This document shows positions 50,858 to 60,800 of a stretch of 64,000 nt of DNA, piece by piece (position 1 is the stretch's first letter; each line of letters begins with the position of its first letter). The notes under the pieces were generated by a model. The model saw only the letters and a program-made list of their open reading frames with translations. It was not told the origin of the DNA and did no database searches. Source of the stretch: CBDCRK01 sp965220955 (GTDB lineage: Bacteria; Desulfobacterota; Binatia; Bin18; CBDCRK01); contig CBDCRK010000032.1 in the NCBI GenBank assembly GCA_965220955.1, positions 411,139-475,138 on the forward strand, in the 5' to 3' direction. The position numbers were made by a program, and so were the translations under genes.

Positions 50858-52483
50858 ATGGCAAATGCTGAACAACAGACACTGACAACCGGTACAGGAT
50901 CGGTCGAGCAGTTTGACGCGATTATTATCGGAGCCGGGCTTACCGGGCTGTATCAGTTGTACCGCTTACGGCAGCTCGGGCTCTCGGTGCAGACCTATGA
51001 GGATGGGAGTGGAGTGGGTGGCACCTGGTATTGGAACCGCTACCCAGGCTGCCGCTTCGATTCCGAGAGTGAAACCTATGGTTATTCGTGGTCGGAGGAA
51101 CTCTTGCAAGAATGGGACTGGAAGGAGCATTTTTCCGGCCAGCCGGAGAACGAGCGCTACCTCAATTATGTGGCGGACAAGTTTGACCTGCGCCGGGACA
51201 TCCAGTTCAATTCTCGGGTCGCTTCGGCGGTCTATGACGAGCGGGAAAATCGCTGGGAGATCCAGCTGGAGAGTGGCCAGCGCGCACGGGCGCAATTTTT
51301 AGTCACGGCGGCCGGAATCTTGTCCGCCCCTTATATACCCCCGTTTGCGGGGATGGAGAGCTTCAAGGGCGACTCGTATCACACTGGCAGATGGCCGAAG
51401 GAACGCGTGGACTTCAGCGGCAAGCGGGTGGGCGTCATCGGCACTGGCGCCACGGCTGTCCAGCTCATCCCGATAGTCGCTAAGGAAGTCGACCACCTGA
51501 CCGTCTTCCAGCGCACACCGAATTACTGCGGGCCGTTGCGGAATTCGCTGGTTGACCCGGAGACCCAGAGCCAGTTCAAGGCCAGCTACCCAGAAATTCA
51601 TAAAATATGTCGCGAAACCCCTGCCGGCTTTAGATACGACTTCGACCCGCGCTCGGCCATGGAGGTCCCGCGGGAAGAGCGGCTAGCGCTGTATGAGGAG
51701 TTGTGGGCGCTACCTGGGTTCAAAAAATGGCTGGGCAACTTCCACGACATTATGACTAACAGGGAGGCCAACGAGGACTTCGCTGAGTTTGTCCGCAACA
51801 AGATCCGCGAGCGTGTTAAGGATCCCGTGGTGGCGGAAAAGCTGGCACCCAAGGATCATCCGTTCGGTTCCAAGCGCATCCCCCTGGAGACCGAGTATTA
51901 CGAGGCTTACAATCGAGACAATGTCTTGCTGGTTGACCTCCACGAGACCCCGATCGAGTGCATCACCCCTAAAGGCATCAAGACGAGTGACACCGAGTAC
52001 GAATTCGATGTCATCATCTATGCCACGGGGTTTGATGCTGTGACCGGGGCGTTGACCAGTATGGATATTCGCGGCGAAGGCGGGCAGACGCTCAAGGACA
52101 AATGGGCCGAGGGGCCGCGCACGTACTTAGGTATCCAGACCGCTGGCTTCCCGAACTTCTTTATTGCCACTAGCTCTGCGTTCTGCAACTACACCGTATG
52201 CGCCGAGACGATTGTGGAATGGATTTCCGACTGCATCCATTATGTGCGCGAGCAGGACTTCACACGCATTGCGGTCACCCCGCAGGCAGAAGAGGAATGG
52301 GTGGAGCACGCCAGCGAGCTGGTCGCCGGTACGCTCTTGACCGAGGCCGACTCCTGGTTTGTGGGGGCGAATATTCCCGGCAAGAAACGCGTTTTCCTCC
52401 TCTATGCGAACACCGCCCCGGAATATCGGAAAAAGTGTGCAGAGGCGGCGGCCAATGGCTATGAGGGGTTTGTGCTTCAATAA
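50858..52483 (+). CDS. Baeyer-Villiger monooxygenase (cyclohexanone monooxygenase-like), copy 2
   Basis: A 541-residue paralogue of the preceding protein; the start at 50858 follows TAAGGAGGAACGAT, the same translation signal as copy 1. FAD motif (IIIGAGLTGLYQLYRLRQ), fingerprint FKGDSYHTGRWP, NADPH motif RVGVIGTGATAVQLIPI. I count about 36 differences to copy 1, none in the central 165 residues. Differences cluster in the first 30 residues, around the fingerprint (APYIPPFAG, GRWPKERVDFSG) and near the C-terminus (VAGTLL), which could change substrate range. It is followed by a perfect stem-loop. Confidence 0.9.
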   Translation: MANAEQQTLTTGTGSVEQFDAIIIGAGLTGLYQLYRLRQLGLSVQTYEDGSGVGGTWYWNRYPGCRFDSESETYGYSWSEELLQEWDWKEHFSGQPENERYLNYVADKFDLRRDIQFNSRVASAVYDERENRWEIQLESGQRARAQFLVTAAGILSAPYIPPFAGMESFKGDSYHTGRWPKERVDFSGKRVGVIGTGATAVQLIPIVAKEVDHLTVFQRTPNYCGPLRNSLVDPETQSQFKASYPEIHKICRETPAGFRYDFDPRSAMEVPREERLALYEELWALPGFKKWLGNFHDIMTNREANEDFAEFVRNKIRERVKDPVVAEKLAPKDHPFGSKRIPLETEYYEAYNRDNVLLVDLHETPIECITPKGIKTSDTEYEFDVIIYATGFDAVTGALTSMDIRGEGGQTLKDKWAEGPRTYLGIQTAGFPNFFIATSSAFCNYTVCAETIVEWISDCIHYVREQDFTRIAVTPQAEEEWVEHASELVAGTLLTEADSWFVGANIPGKKRVFLLYANTAPEYRKKCAEAAANGYEGFVLQ

Positions 52484-52563
52484 ATTCTTCTCTATTCTCC
52501 GTTTCGGCCTTGGTGAGCGGTAAAGTTGGCAGTACCGATCAGAGAGCCAACCTATAAGTTACT

Positions 52564-52595
52564 CTTCGGATGCTGAATCTTCTCAGCATCCGAAG
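52564..52595 (+). terminator. 13-base perfect stem-loop after the BVMO pair
   Basis: CTTCGGATGCTGA, loop ATCTTC, TCAGCATCCGAAG. The stem is perfect. There is no T-run after it (GATCACACC), so it is a probable intrinsic or processing hairpin rather than a classical terminator. It is 80 bases past the copy 2 stop. Confidence 0.6.
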
Positions 52596-52804
52596 ATCAC
52601 ACCCTTACTGCTTTCACACTTGAACAGAAAGAGCGAAGCCCTCTCGGTGTGCTGCTTGCCCAAGCCGCCCCGCAGACCGGCTTTCACTACTGTCCTGGGA
52701 AATCCTCGTTAAGTGGAACACGGCCGAAATCGGGACAGCCCTCTAACGCTTTTTCTACTCAGCAGGAAGTGATAAGCCCGAGACCAGAAGGGAGGATGGT
52801 CTTT

Positions 52805-52870
52805 ATGCCCGTCTCTGTTCCCTTTACGGGTGGCTGTGCCTGTGGTGCTCCAGGTAGAGGTGGGGCATGA
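52805..52870 (+). pseudogene. GFA (glutathione-dependent formaldehyde-activating) family N-terminal stub
   Basis: An ATG after GGGAGGATGG opens MPVSVPFTGGCACGA, then PGRGGA-stop. GGC-x-CGA is the zinc-binding start of GFA/CENP-V-type proteins, which are about 120-150 residues. Everything after the first zinc cysteines is missing. The remaining parts of 52596-53106 show nothing recognisable. Confidence 0.5.
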
Positions 52871-53106
52871 GCAGCCATCCTTCCAATAAGCTTGTGAGTC
52901 GAGGGTACGCAACTAATATGAGACAAACGGGATTGAGAGGGAATGGACGGGAATGAGTGGGTAAGGGACTGAAAAAGAGGGAGAAAAGAGATTCTCTCTT
53001 ATTGGATAATAGAGATTTTAGAAAATGCGACAAAATGGCAAAATCTCCAAAATCGCCACTTGTACGCAGCTATTTTGCGACATCATCCGGGAGGCTGGAC
53101 AGCCGT

Positions 53107-53409
53107 TTAAATCCTGTTTAAATCTTCATCACTCTCACTTCCTGCGCGACCTCGGCGTAGCTGGTAGGTGGAAGCGTCCCCCCACACAGACAGCAGGCGC
53201 ACGTATTGTAGCTCGACTCTCTTCGCCAGCCACGGATCACCGATCTGCACCAGGAAATCAGACAGCTTCGTCATTTCTTGATCCCCCTGGTTCAATCTTC
53301 TCTCAATCTCGTCTATGTGCTTCTCGTTCAGTCGTCCTAGTTCTGCCCTGCGCATTTCCAGGGTTTGTTGAGCCTTCCCACCGCTCGCCCACACTACCGC
53401 AGCAATCAC
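53107..53409 (-). CDS. Hypothetical protein, possibly the second half of the gene at 53446
   Basis: A 100-codon frame starting at GTG (53409), in the same frame as the gene upstream and separated from its TAG by only twelve codons. It is rich in charged helical sequence (EMRRAELGRLNEKHIDEIER, RLNQGDQEMTKLSDFLVQIG). No family is recognised. If the TAG at 53446-53448 were read through, the two would make one chain of about 254 residues. No independent ribosome-binding site is convincing. Confidence 0.5.
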   Translation of the reverse strand: MIAAVVWASGGKAQQTLEMRRAELGRLNEKHIDEIERRLNQGDQEMTKLSDFLVQIGDPWLAKRVELQYVRLLSVWGDASTYQLRRGRAGSESDEDLNRI

Positions 53410-53445
53410 GCCACACTCAGCAGCTTTCGCATACGCCTGGCCCTC

Positions 53446-53874
53446 CTAGCCCCCGCCCGCCGCTAGAGCCTGACATGCCTGCTTAGCGTGCAGCATCCGC
53501 CGTGCAAGATCAGCCCAGATAAACCGATCCAGGGACTCATTGCCACAGGCATCGTGACGCAGGACATTGAAATAGCCCACAGCGTCCACACAATTACGGA
53601 CGGCCCAAGGCACGGACGCCTCTGGATCGTCCAGTTGCGCAATAGCCGCCCTGGCTTGCTCAACGAGGGTATCCGCCTCGGCAAATTCGCGGTCCATCTC
53701 TAGGCAGGCATGGCGCACGTCTGCACGGCTGGCCGGTGTGTCGGCTTGGGCAAGCTGCTCGACACGCCGGGGCGTATCCTGTTGGCGCACGGCCTCAGAG
53801 CTTTCCTTTGGCGTTGCGCCCCCACCCGTCGCCACCTCGGTAAGAATCCACCAGGCCGCAATAAACTTCCACAC
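53446..53874 (-). CDS. Hypothetical, possibly exported protein
   Basis: The GTG at 53874 follows GGAGGGAAGGCAT. The first residues (WKFIAAWWILTEVATGGGAT) could be a short signal peptide. The body has two cysteine-containing stretches (RHACLEMDREFAEADTLVEQ, WAVRNCVDAVGYFNVL and RHDACGNESLDRFIWADLAR), suggesting disulfides. No family was recognised. It ends with AKQACQALAAGGG and TAG, after which the frame stays open (EGQAYAKAAECG) into the next gene. Confidence 0.55.
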   Translation of the reverse strand: MWKFIAAWWILTEVATGGGATPKESSEAVRQQDTPRRVEQLAQADTPASRADVRHACLEMDREFAEADTLVEQARAAIAQLDDPEASVPWAVRNCVDAVGYFNVLRHDACGNESLDRFIWADLARRMLHAKQACQALAAGGG

Positions 53875-54017
53875 ATGCCTTCCCTCCTGCTATGTTTGCC
53901 GAACACCCTAGCATCACCCAGGAGACCCTGCTATGCCAGCAGCAGACCTGCTCACACACGTGACCCTCAACACCGGCCACCGCCTCGGCCAGCCGCTGTC
54001 CGTTTTTGCTGTGTGCG

Positions 54018-54482
54018 TCACGCAGATTGATGCTGTTCGTCAAGAGCGGCTTTGAAGTCGGCCGTGCGGAGCGTGGCCAGGACGGTCCCACTATCGTCCA
54101 CGACGTCAAATAGCGCGTCCGTTTCCCCCCGCACGCTGTAGTGCAGAATACACCCCTCAGCACCGCCGCCTTCATGATGCGCGTCCCCGGGCTGGCTGGA
54201 GGTGTATCGGCCGACCGGACGAACCTCTCGAAGCTGCTTGCTACTAGGCTCATAGATAATATGCTCGCCGTCAATGACAAAGGTGTTGCTCAGAGCCAGG
54301 TGGCGGTGTAGAAAGATCTTCTCTTTAGGTTCGAATTTCACAATAAAATCGGCGATATTCCTTTCCTCATCGACCGACAGAATGGTGACCGTGAAGTATT
54401 CGAAGTCCCCTAAGACCCGCCACCGAATATTGCGATCATCAAAGCGGTAGCTCGTCGTCTGATCTTGAGCAGCAGTTGACAT
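54018..54482 (-). CDS. Cupin-like protein (ChrR/dihydroxyacetophenone-dioxygenase type)
   Basis: A 154-residue cupin. A metal site is suggested by EKIFLHRHLALSNTFVIDGE (His-x-His and Glu in the usual cupin spacing) and a later GDAHHEGGGAEGCILHYSVR. This arrangement resembles ChrR-type cupins and 2,4'-dihydroxyacetophenone dioxygenases. A good AAGGAGAAG site lies before the ATG. Its substrate is unknown; it is next to BVMO genes, whose products could be esters or ketones (inference). Confidence 0.72.
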   Translation of the reverse strand: MSTAAQDQTTSYRFDDRNIRWRVLGDFEYFTVTILSVDEERNIADFIVKFEPKEKIFLHRHLALSNTFVIDGEHIIYEPSSKQLREVRPVGRYTSSQPGDAHHEGGGAEGCILHYSVRGETDALFDVVDDSGTVLATLRTADFKAALDEQHQSA

Positions 54483-54530
54483 GTGTCTTCTCCTTACCTA
54501 CGTGGCTGATTGTTCAGGGTCTTCGAATAG

Positions 54531-54935
54531 CTAGTTGGCGATTACTGCCAATTCCTCATCAGTTGGCATCCGTTCTTTTACTTCGAGGCAAATGAATATG
54601 TAAACGTCTTGGTTTTCTTCCATCTTACTCATGTCGGGGTGGTCTGGATTTATGTACCTTCGTACCACCTCGTACAGGATACGATTTCTCACGTCTGAGC
54701 GGGGGGCCTGTCCTTGTGGTACCCAAGGGGATACTATAACGTCTCCTGTTTCTGGAATGACTCCACCAAAACTTTCCACATCATAGGTCTCCCTATTCCA
54801 ATCAAGGGTGCCATCATCTTTCCTTGTGAATATGCGGAATTCAGTGATATAATTTATCATAGAGTAGTCTCTCGGTGTTTTTATTTGGCCTCGTATATCT
54901 AGCAATCTATCTACTTCCTCCACCATATCCGACAA
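54531..54935 (-). CDS. Hypothetical protein
   Basis: A 134-residue acidic protein without a recognised family. Segments: MVEEVDRLLDIRGQIKTPRD, EFRIFTRKDDGTLDWNRET and QDVYIFICLEVKERMPTDEE. No membrane segment or signal peptide is seen. It is transcribed towards the cupin gene, with a 48-base gap, and may share its operon. The base composition is more AT-rich than in its neighbours. Confidence 0.55.
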   Translation of the reverse strand: MSDMVEEVDRLLDIRGQIKTPRDYSMINYITEFRIFTRKDDGTLDWNRETYDVESFGGVIPETGDVIVSPWVPQGQAPRSDVRNRILYEVVRRYINPDHPDMSKMEENQDVYIFICLEVKERMPTDEELAVIAN

Positions 54936-55059
54936 TCCGTGATCTGCGCAAGCACCGCCTATGCCGACCAGCCTCTTTTTCCATTCTGCCCAAGATGATA
55001 AGGGGAAAGGTGGCTAAGATCACCGTAACGCAATGACCGTGTGGACACAGGAGATGAAC

Positions 55060-56839
55060 ATGAATGATTCGACTGACATCCTTGATAAACCCCTGATCGA
55101 CCCCTTGAGCTGGCTCTCGCCGCCCGCCAAACCACAAGAGTACTACGATGCCATCAAGCAGCAATTCGCCGAGCAGCGTGATCTCAGGCTCGACTACCGG
55201 CCCGAAGGCACCGACCAGTACACCTCGGACCTGACCGGCAGCTTGGCCAAGTACGAGGACGATCCCTACGGTGGCGAGATTACGCCCCGTGAGCCGATCA
55301 ACGATACGGTCGAATGTCTGTTCATCGGCGGCGGCTTCTCGGCCCTGCTCACCTCGGCACGGCTGCGGGAGTACGGCGTCCGAGAGTATCCGCATTGTCG
55401 AGCGCGGCGCCGACGTGGGCGGTACCTGGTACTGGAACCGCTACCCGGGGATAGCGTGTGACGTGCCCTCGTATGATTACCTGCCCCTGCTCGACGAGAT
55501 GGGCTACGTGCCGAAGAGCCGCTTTGCCAAGGGCCCAGAAATCTTCGCCCACTGTCAGGCCATTGCCAAGAAGTACGATTTGTACAAGCTGGCGGTGTTC
55601 CAAACCACCGTCATCTCCACGGTGTGGGACGAAGAAGAAGAGATGTGGCATATTACGACCGACCGGGGCGACCACATGAAGGCGCGGTTTGTGATCTGTG
55701 CCAACGGCACCCTGTCTAAGCCCAAGCTGACCAGGATCAAGGGCATGGAGTCCTTCCAGGGCCCCTCCTTTCATACCTCGCGCTGGGACTACGATTACAC
55801 CAAGGACGACCTGTCGGGTCTGAAAGGCAAGGTCGTGGGCATCATTGGCACCGGGGCAACTGCGGTGCAGGCCGTTCCGGGCCTGGGGGCGGCGGCCAAG
55901 GAGCTGTATGTCTTCCAACGCACTCCGTCCTCGATTGACATCCAGGACGACCATCCCACCGATCCCGACTGGGCGCGTAAGCTTAAGGCGGGCTGGCAGG
56001 CAGAGCGACGCGCACACATGCACAAGGTGATGGACCCCCAGCTGACCGAGGAGCAGCAAGCCCAGCGCGCCGCTCTGCCCCGCGAGGAGAGGATCCGTCG
56101 CCAGGAGAACGCCAACATCGACTACGTGATGCGCATCCACAAACGCATCGACGAGATTGTCAAGGACCAGGCCACGGCCGGGGCGCTCAAGCCGTGGTAT
56201 ATGTTTATGTGCAAACGGCCCTGCTTCCACAACGAGTATCTGCCGACCTTCAACCGGCCCAACGTCCATCTGGTCGACACCCACAGCAAGGGCATCACCG
56301 AGATCACCGCCCAGGGGCCGGTGTTTGAGGGCAAACAGTACGAGCTCGACCTGCTCATTTACGCCACCGGCTTTGAGGTCCAGAAGACCGGGATCTATAA
56401 CCAGATCAGAGGAGTAAACGGCTTCGACCTGATTGACAAATACAGCACGGGCATTCGTACGCTGTTTGGCATCCACTCCCAGAACTACCCCAACCTGTTC
56501 ATTATGGGCGGCTACCAGTCTTCCTTCCAGTTCAACCTGACGGATATCCTCAACACCGAGGGCGCCCACATCGCGGCCTGCATCGACTACGTGCGCCGCC
56601 ACGGCTATCAGTCTATAGACCCGACCCCTGAGGCCGAAGAGTGGTGGGTGCAGGAGGTCATTAAGTACCGTGGCAAGACCACCCGTAACCGGGACTGCAC
56701 CCCGGGCTATTATAACTTCGAGGGCGAGTTTCAGCGCCGCCAGGACGGCAACTACAACGGCGGCTTCCATCGCTATGTAGGCCATATGAGCGAGGCCCGG
56801 GACAAGATGGACGAGTATTTCGTCTTCACCAAGAAGTAG
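55060..56839 (+). pseudogene. Third Baeyer-Villiger monooxygenase, split by a one-base insertion
   Basis: The start at 55060 lies six bases after GGAG. The first frame gives a 65-residue N-terminal extension (DPLSWLSPPAKPQEYYDAIK), then ECLFIGGGFSALLTSARLRE-YGV. At 55380/55381 one C too many shifts the frame; the sequence continues as ESIRIVERGADVGGTWYWNR from the other frame, with fingerprint FQGPSFHTSRWDYDY, NADPH motif VVGIIGTGATAVQAVPGL and LLIYATGFEVQKTG, to 56839. The repaired chain would be about 592 residues, like long cyclopentadecanone- or steroid-type BVMOs with N-terminal extensions. It is either a recent pseudogene, a sequencing error or a frameshifting site. Confidence 0.85.
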
Positions 56840-56998
56840 GGAAGCCGGGCGGGCGGCATGCCCGCCTGGGGCCTGACCGATTTCCCAATTCTTGCGGGCA
56901 AACGCCTCTCACCTGAAATTTTGCACTGTTCTTTGCCGAACCCCGAGAGGAGATGAGGGGAGCCGATCGACTCCCCCCGTGGACTAGGGGTTGATGCT

Positions 56999-57385
56999 TT
57001 ACTTCAGACCTTCCCCACTGGGGTCGTCGATTATGAAGAGCCATGTCCCGTCGGGTTGCTTACGGACGACCTCCACACTATGGATAGGCGTCGTGACAGG
57101 ATTCCCATCGGGGCCTGGACTGGTACTGCTCCCTTTCACCCGCGTGACCGCAACAGACCCGTCAGTACTTTGGACCACCGTGACCGCATCGATGTTAAAC
57201 GTTGCCTTGGCTGTAATAAAGCCCTGCATAACCTCGCGGATCGCAGCGTGGCCGGTGACAGCCTGGTCTGTAGACACAACAAAATTGGCATTCGGTTCGT
57301 ATAGGGCTACCGCCGCGTCGAGGTCTCCCTTTTCCACCGCTTTGAGCAAAAGCAGATCACACTCTTCGGGTTTATATGCTGGCAT
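56999..57385 (-). CDS. SnoaL-like (NTF2-fold) protein
   Basis: A 128-residue protein of the YybH/SnoaL group: EECDLLLLKAVEKGDLDAAV, ALYEPNANFVVSTDQAVTG (the common Y/F-x-P-D-A-x-x-V pattern), IREVMQGFITAKATFNIDAV and VRKQPDGTWLFIIDDPSG. It probably binds or isomerises a small molecule in a cone-like pocket. AAAGGAGGGG precedes the ATG. It is convergent with the split BVMO and divergent from the carboxylase. Confidence 0.8.
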   Translation of the reverse strand: MPAYKPEECDLLLLKAVEKGDLDAAVALYEPNANFVVSTDQAVTGHAAIREVMQGFITAKATFNIDAVTVVQSTDGSVAVTRVKGSSTSPGPDGNPVTTPIHSVEVVRKQPDGTWLFIIDDPSGEGLK

Positions 57386-57854
57386 ATCTGTCCCCTCCTT
57401 TGTTTTGATTCAAAATCTCATCCTTACCCACAAAACTCAGTTCATGTGTCTCCCAACCTCATTGTCACCCATACTCGGCAACCCTGCAGTAGTCAAGTTC
57501 GGTCGAACTGCTCGGACACGATATTCCCTTCAGATTCGTCCGCTGCCCCGTGGACCCAGTTGGGGTAGACAAGATATGACGTGGCAGGAGTGCCGTTTCT
57601 CGTAGGTTGCGATCCGCTTCGTTTGGTCTCACCATGCGTCCTCTTAGCCAAGCCCCGCGCCTCACGGGTACCTTGCGAGAAACTTGCGTTGTGGTTGACT
57701 CACCGCTGGCATCTGCTTCAGAATGGCGGGGACAATTGTCATAGGCCATCTCCTGGGAGAAGTGGAATGCAACACTCCCATTTAACCAGAGGATGGCCTT
57801 GCTTGTTAACCTCTTTCGCTCAAAAATTGTCCAAAGTATTGTAGAGAGGAATAA
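57386..57854. other. Intergenic region upstream of the carboxylase gene
   Basis: This 470-base stretch should hold the divergent promoters. Frames of 80-130 codons exist on both strands (for example 57465-57866 minus), but their composition is not protein-like and no family is visible. No clear promoter boxes were identified. Confidence 0.4.
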
Positions 57855-60800
57855 GTGACATTGCATAAACGCGTATTTATCAGTAACCGTGGCGAGATCG
57901 CCATTCGCATTGCCAAATCTGCAACCGCATTGGGCGTGGAATCAGTAGGTGTGTATCCTGCTATCGACGCGCTTTCGCTGCATACGCGATTTATGACGGA
58001 AAGCCATGAGATCGCTAAAACAGAAGACTCTGTTGGTGCGTATTTGAACGCGGAATCGCTCATTCAGACCGCCAAAGCAAGCGGCTGTGACTGTCTTCAC
58101 CCGGGTTATGGTTTCTTGTCCGAGAATGCCCCATTTGCCGAGTTGTGTGCCGCCGAGGGGATCACGTTCATTGGTCCGCCGCCAGAGGCGCTTTCATTAT
58201 TCGGAGATAAAGTCAGAGCCCGCGCTCTTGCCGAGTCATTGGATATTCCCGTTGTCCCCGGTAGCGCTGAGCCTATGAGTTCAGCGCTGGAAGCAGAGAA
58301 TGTGGCAAACAATCTTGGTTACCCCGTGATGCTCAAGGCCTCGGCGGGGGGTGGGGGCCGCGGCATGCGAGTCGTCGAAAGGGCTGAGCAGCTGGCCGAG
58401 GCATTTGAGCGCTGCAGCAGCGAGGCACAGGCCGCATTCGGTGCTGGATCCGTTTTTATCGAAAGGCTGGTCGCTCGGCCGAGACATATCGAAGTACAAA
58501 TTCTCGCTGACTCATTTGGCAACGTGGTCCATCTTCACGAACGGGACTGCTCGGTGCAATTGCGACATCAGAAGGTCGTTGAGGTGGCCCCCGCTCCGGG
58601 TTTGGATACCGATCTGCGGGAGAAGATTCTCAAAGATGCTGTCACGCTTGTTCAGGCTGCCTCTTATGTGAATGCAGGTACAGTAGAGTTTCTGGTCTCG
58701 CCTGAGACTGGCGAGTATTTTTTTATTGAATGCAATCCACGGATTCAGGTTGAGCATACGGTCACTGAGCAGGTCACTGGTATTGATCTTGTCGAGGCGC
58801 AGTTCCATATCGCAGCGGGTACGACTCTCGCCTCAATGGGTCTTGGTGACCAGCAAGCGGTGGGCGCGCCGCGAGGTTTTGCCGTGCAGGCACGTGTTGT
58901 TGCCATAAGTACTGGGAGTATTACAGCGTATAAGGAGCCCTCAGGAGTGGGAATTCGGGTGGATGCGTGTGGGTATCTGGGCTACACCCCACCGCCGCAG
59001 TTCGATCCTTTGCTGGCGAAACTCATTTGCAGGTCCGGTTCTTACGTACCAGCGATTGAACGGACGCTGCATGCGCTTGATGAGTTCCATATTGGTGGTC
59101 TGCAAACCAACGTACACCAACTGCGTGCCATATTATCGCATCCGGCTGTGCGGGCCGGTGATGCGAGAACGTCATTGTTAGCAGAGGCCCCGGAGATGAA
59201 TAGCGCGTCCTTCTCGGTTGCTGAAGGCAGTCCACTCGCATTGTTGGAGCAACAGGCCGCCAAAATGGGCGCGGTGGCTCCAGCATCAGTACAGCCTTCC
59301 ACAACACGCCTGCCCTCGTTAGAGGTGGCAGACGGCCAGGAGGCCGTAAAATGTCCTATGGATAGTTCTGTTGTGGAGATACGCGTCAGCGAGGGTGACA
59401 CCGTGTCGCCTGGTGATACGGTGCTGGTCGTGAGCGCAATGAAGATGGAAACCATGGTTACGGCAAGCTGCGCGGGCATTGTAACGGCTATGCAGCCACT
59501 GCAGGCCGGGGATACCGTTGCCGCAGGACAAGTTGTGGCAGTAGTATCTCCTTCACACAGTGGGCCTTTGCAAAGCAGCGCCCAACAGTCGACAAACAAA
59601 AACAGCGAACCGCCCTGGGGATCACTGCTGGAAGAAGTCAAGGTATTACAAAACTTTGCCAGACGGAGGTTGGAACCCGGCTCCGACGATCCAGGTGTGG
59701 TGCGACAAAGATCTCGTGGCAAGCTGACTTGCCGGGAACGCATTAAGTTATTGCTGGACGAGGGCTCATTTCGTGAAGTCGGCAGTGTTGCGGGTTTCGC
59801 GTCATACGATGAAGATGGCGCAATAGTGGGTTTTACTCCCGCAAACAGTGTTGGTGGATGGGGAAAAATAGAGCGTCGAAGCATCATTGTTTGTGCGGAT
59901 GACTTCACTTCCCGGGGCGGCCATGCGGATGGGGCGATTGCTGCCAAAAGTGGTTATCTGGATCGCCTTGCAACGGAAATGCGTATACCCTCGGTGAGGC
60001 TGCTGGATGGTTCGTCCGGTGGTGGTAGTGTTGCTGCTATGGTTCCGGCACAGAAAAAAGAGGGTGAGAGTAGCGCCAAAGAAAGCTCGGGGGCAATCAA
60101 AGCTGGAAGGCCAAGGGTAGCCGGTGGCGGCGGGTCATATCTACCCGGACACCTGGGCAGCTCTATGTATACGGAACAGTTATCGAGCATACCGGTGGTC
60201 AATCTGCTACTCGGCAGTGTTGTTGGCATTGGCGCGGCCAAGGCCGTACTGGGGCACTTCTCGATTATGGTTCGCGATATCGCGCAACTCTTCGTCGCCG
60301 GACCGCCCGTTGTCTCCCATGCTATGGGTTACGAAATTACCAAGGAGGAACTCGGCGGCTGGCACATCCACTGCACCAATGGCTCGGTAGACAACCTGGC
60401 AGAATCCGAAGAAGAAGCGATGGCAATGACCAGGGTATTTCTCTCCTATCTGCCCTCTAGCGTTTATGAAGTACCGCCTGTGCTTGCGGCCACCGCGAGC
60501 GATCCTGCCGATCGGCGTGAAGAGGAGCTCGCCACACTCATAGCCAGAAAACGCACCACGACATTTGATATTCGCAAGGCCATCAGGTTGATGGCAGACA
60601 AGGAGTCTTTTTTTGAGATCGGTCCCTTGTGGGGGACAGACCAGGTCACAGGATTCGTGAGATTCAATGGCCACCCCCTGGGTGTCATTGCTTCTGATAG
60701 CCAACATGCCAATGGTGGCGCGCTCACTGCAGACGGCTGCGACAAGCTGACGCGGCATCTGGATTTATGCGATCTTTTCCATATACCGATCTTAAACCTC

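Noticed and set aside
55349..56785. 478-codon minus-strand frame opposite the third BVMO
   Set aside because: It is the GC-driven antisense of a well-conserved flavoprotein; its sequence is a low-complexity run of valine, leucine and glycine without a family.
57465..57866. 134-codon minus-strand frame upstream of the carboxylase
   Set aside because: It overlaps the carboxylase start, lacks a ribosome-binding site and has no recognisable domain.
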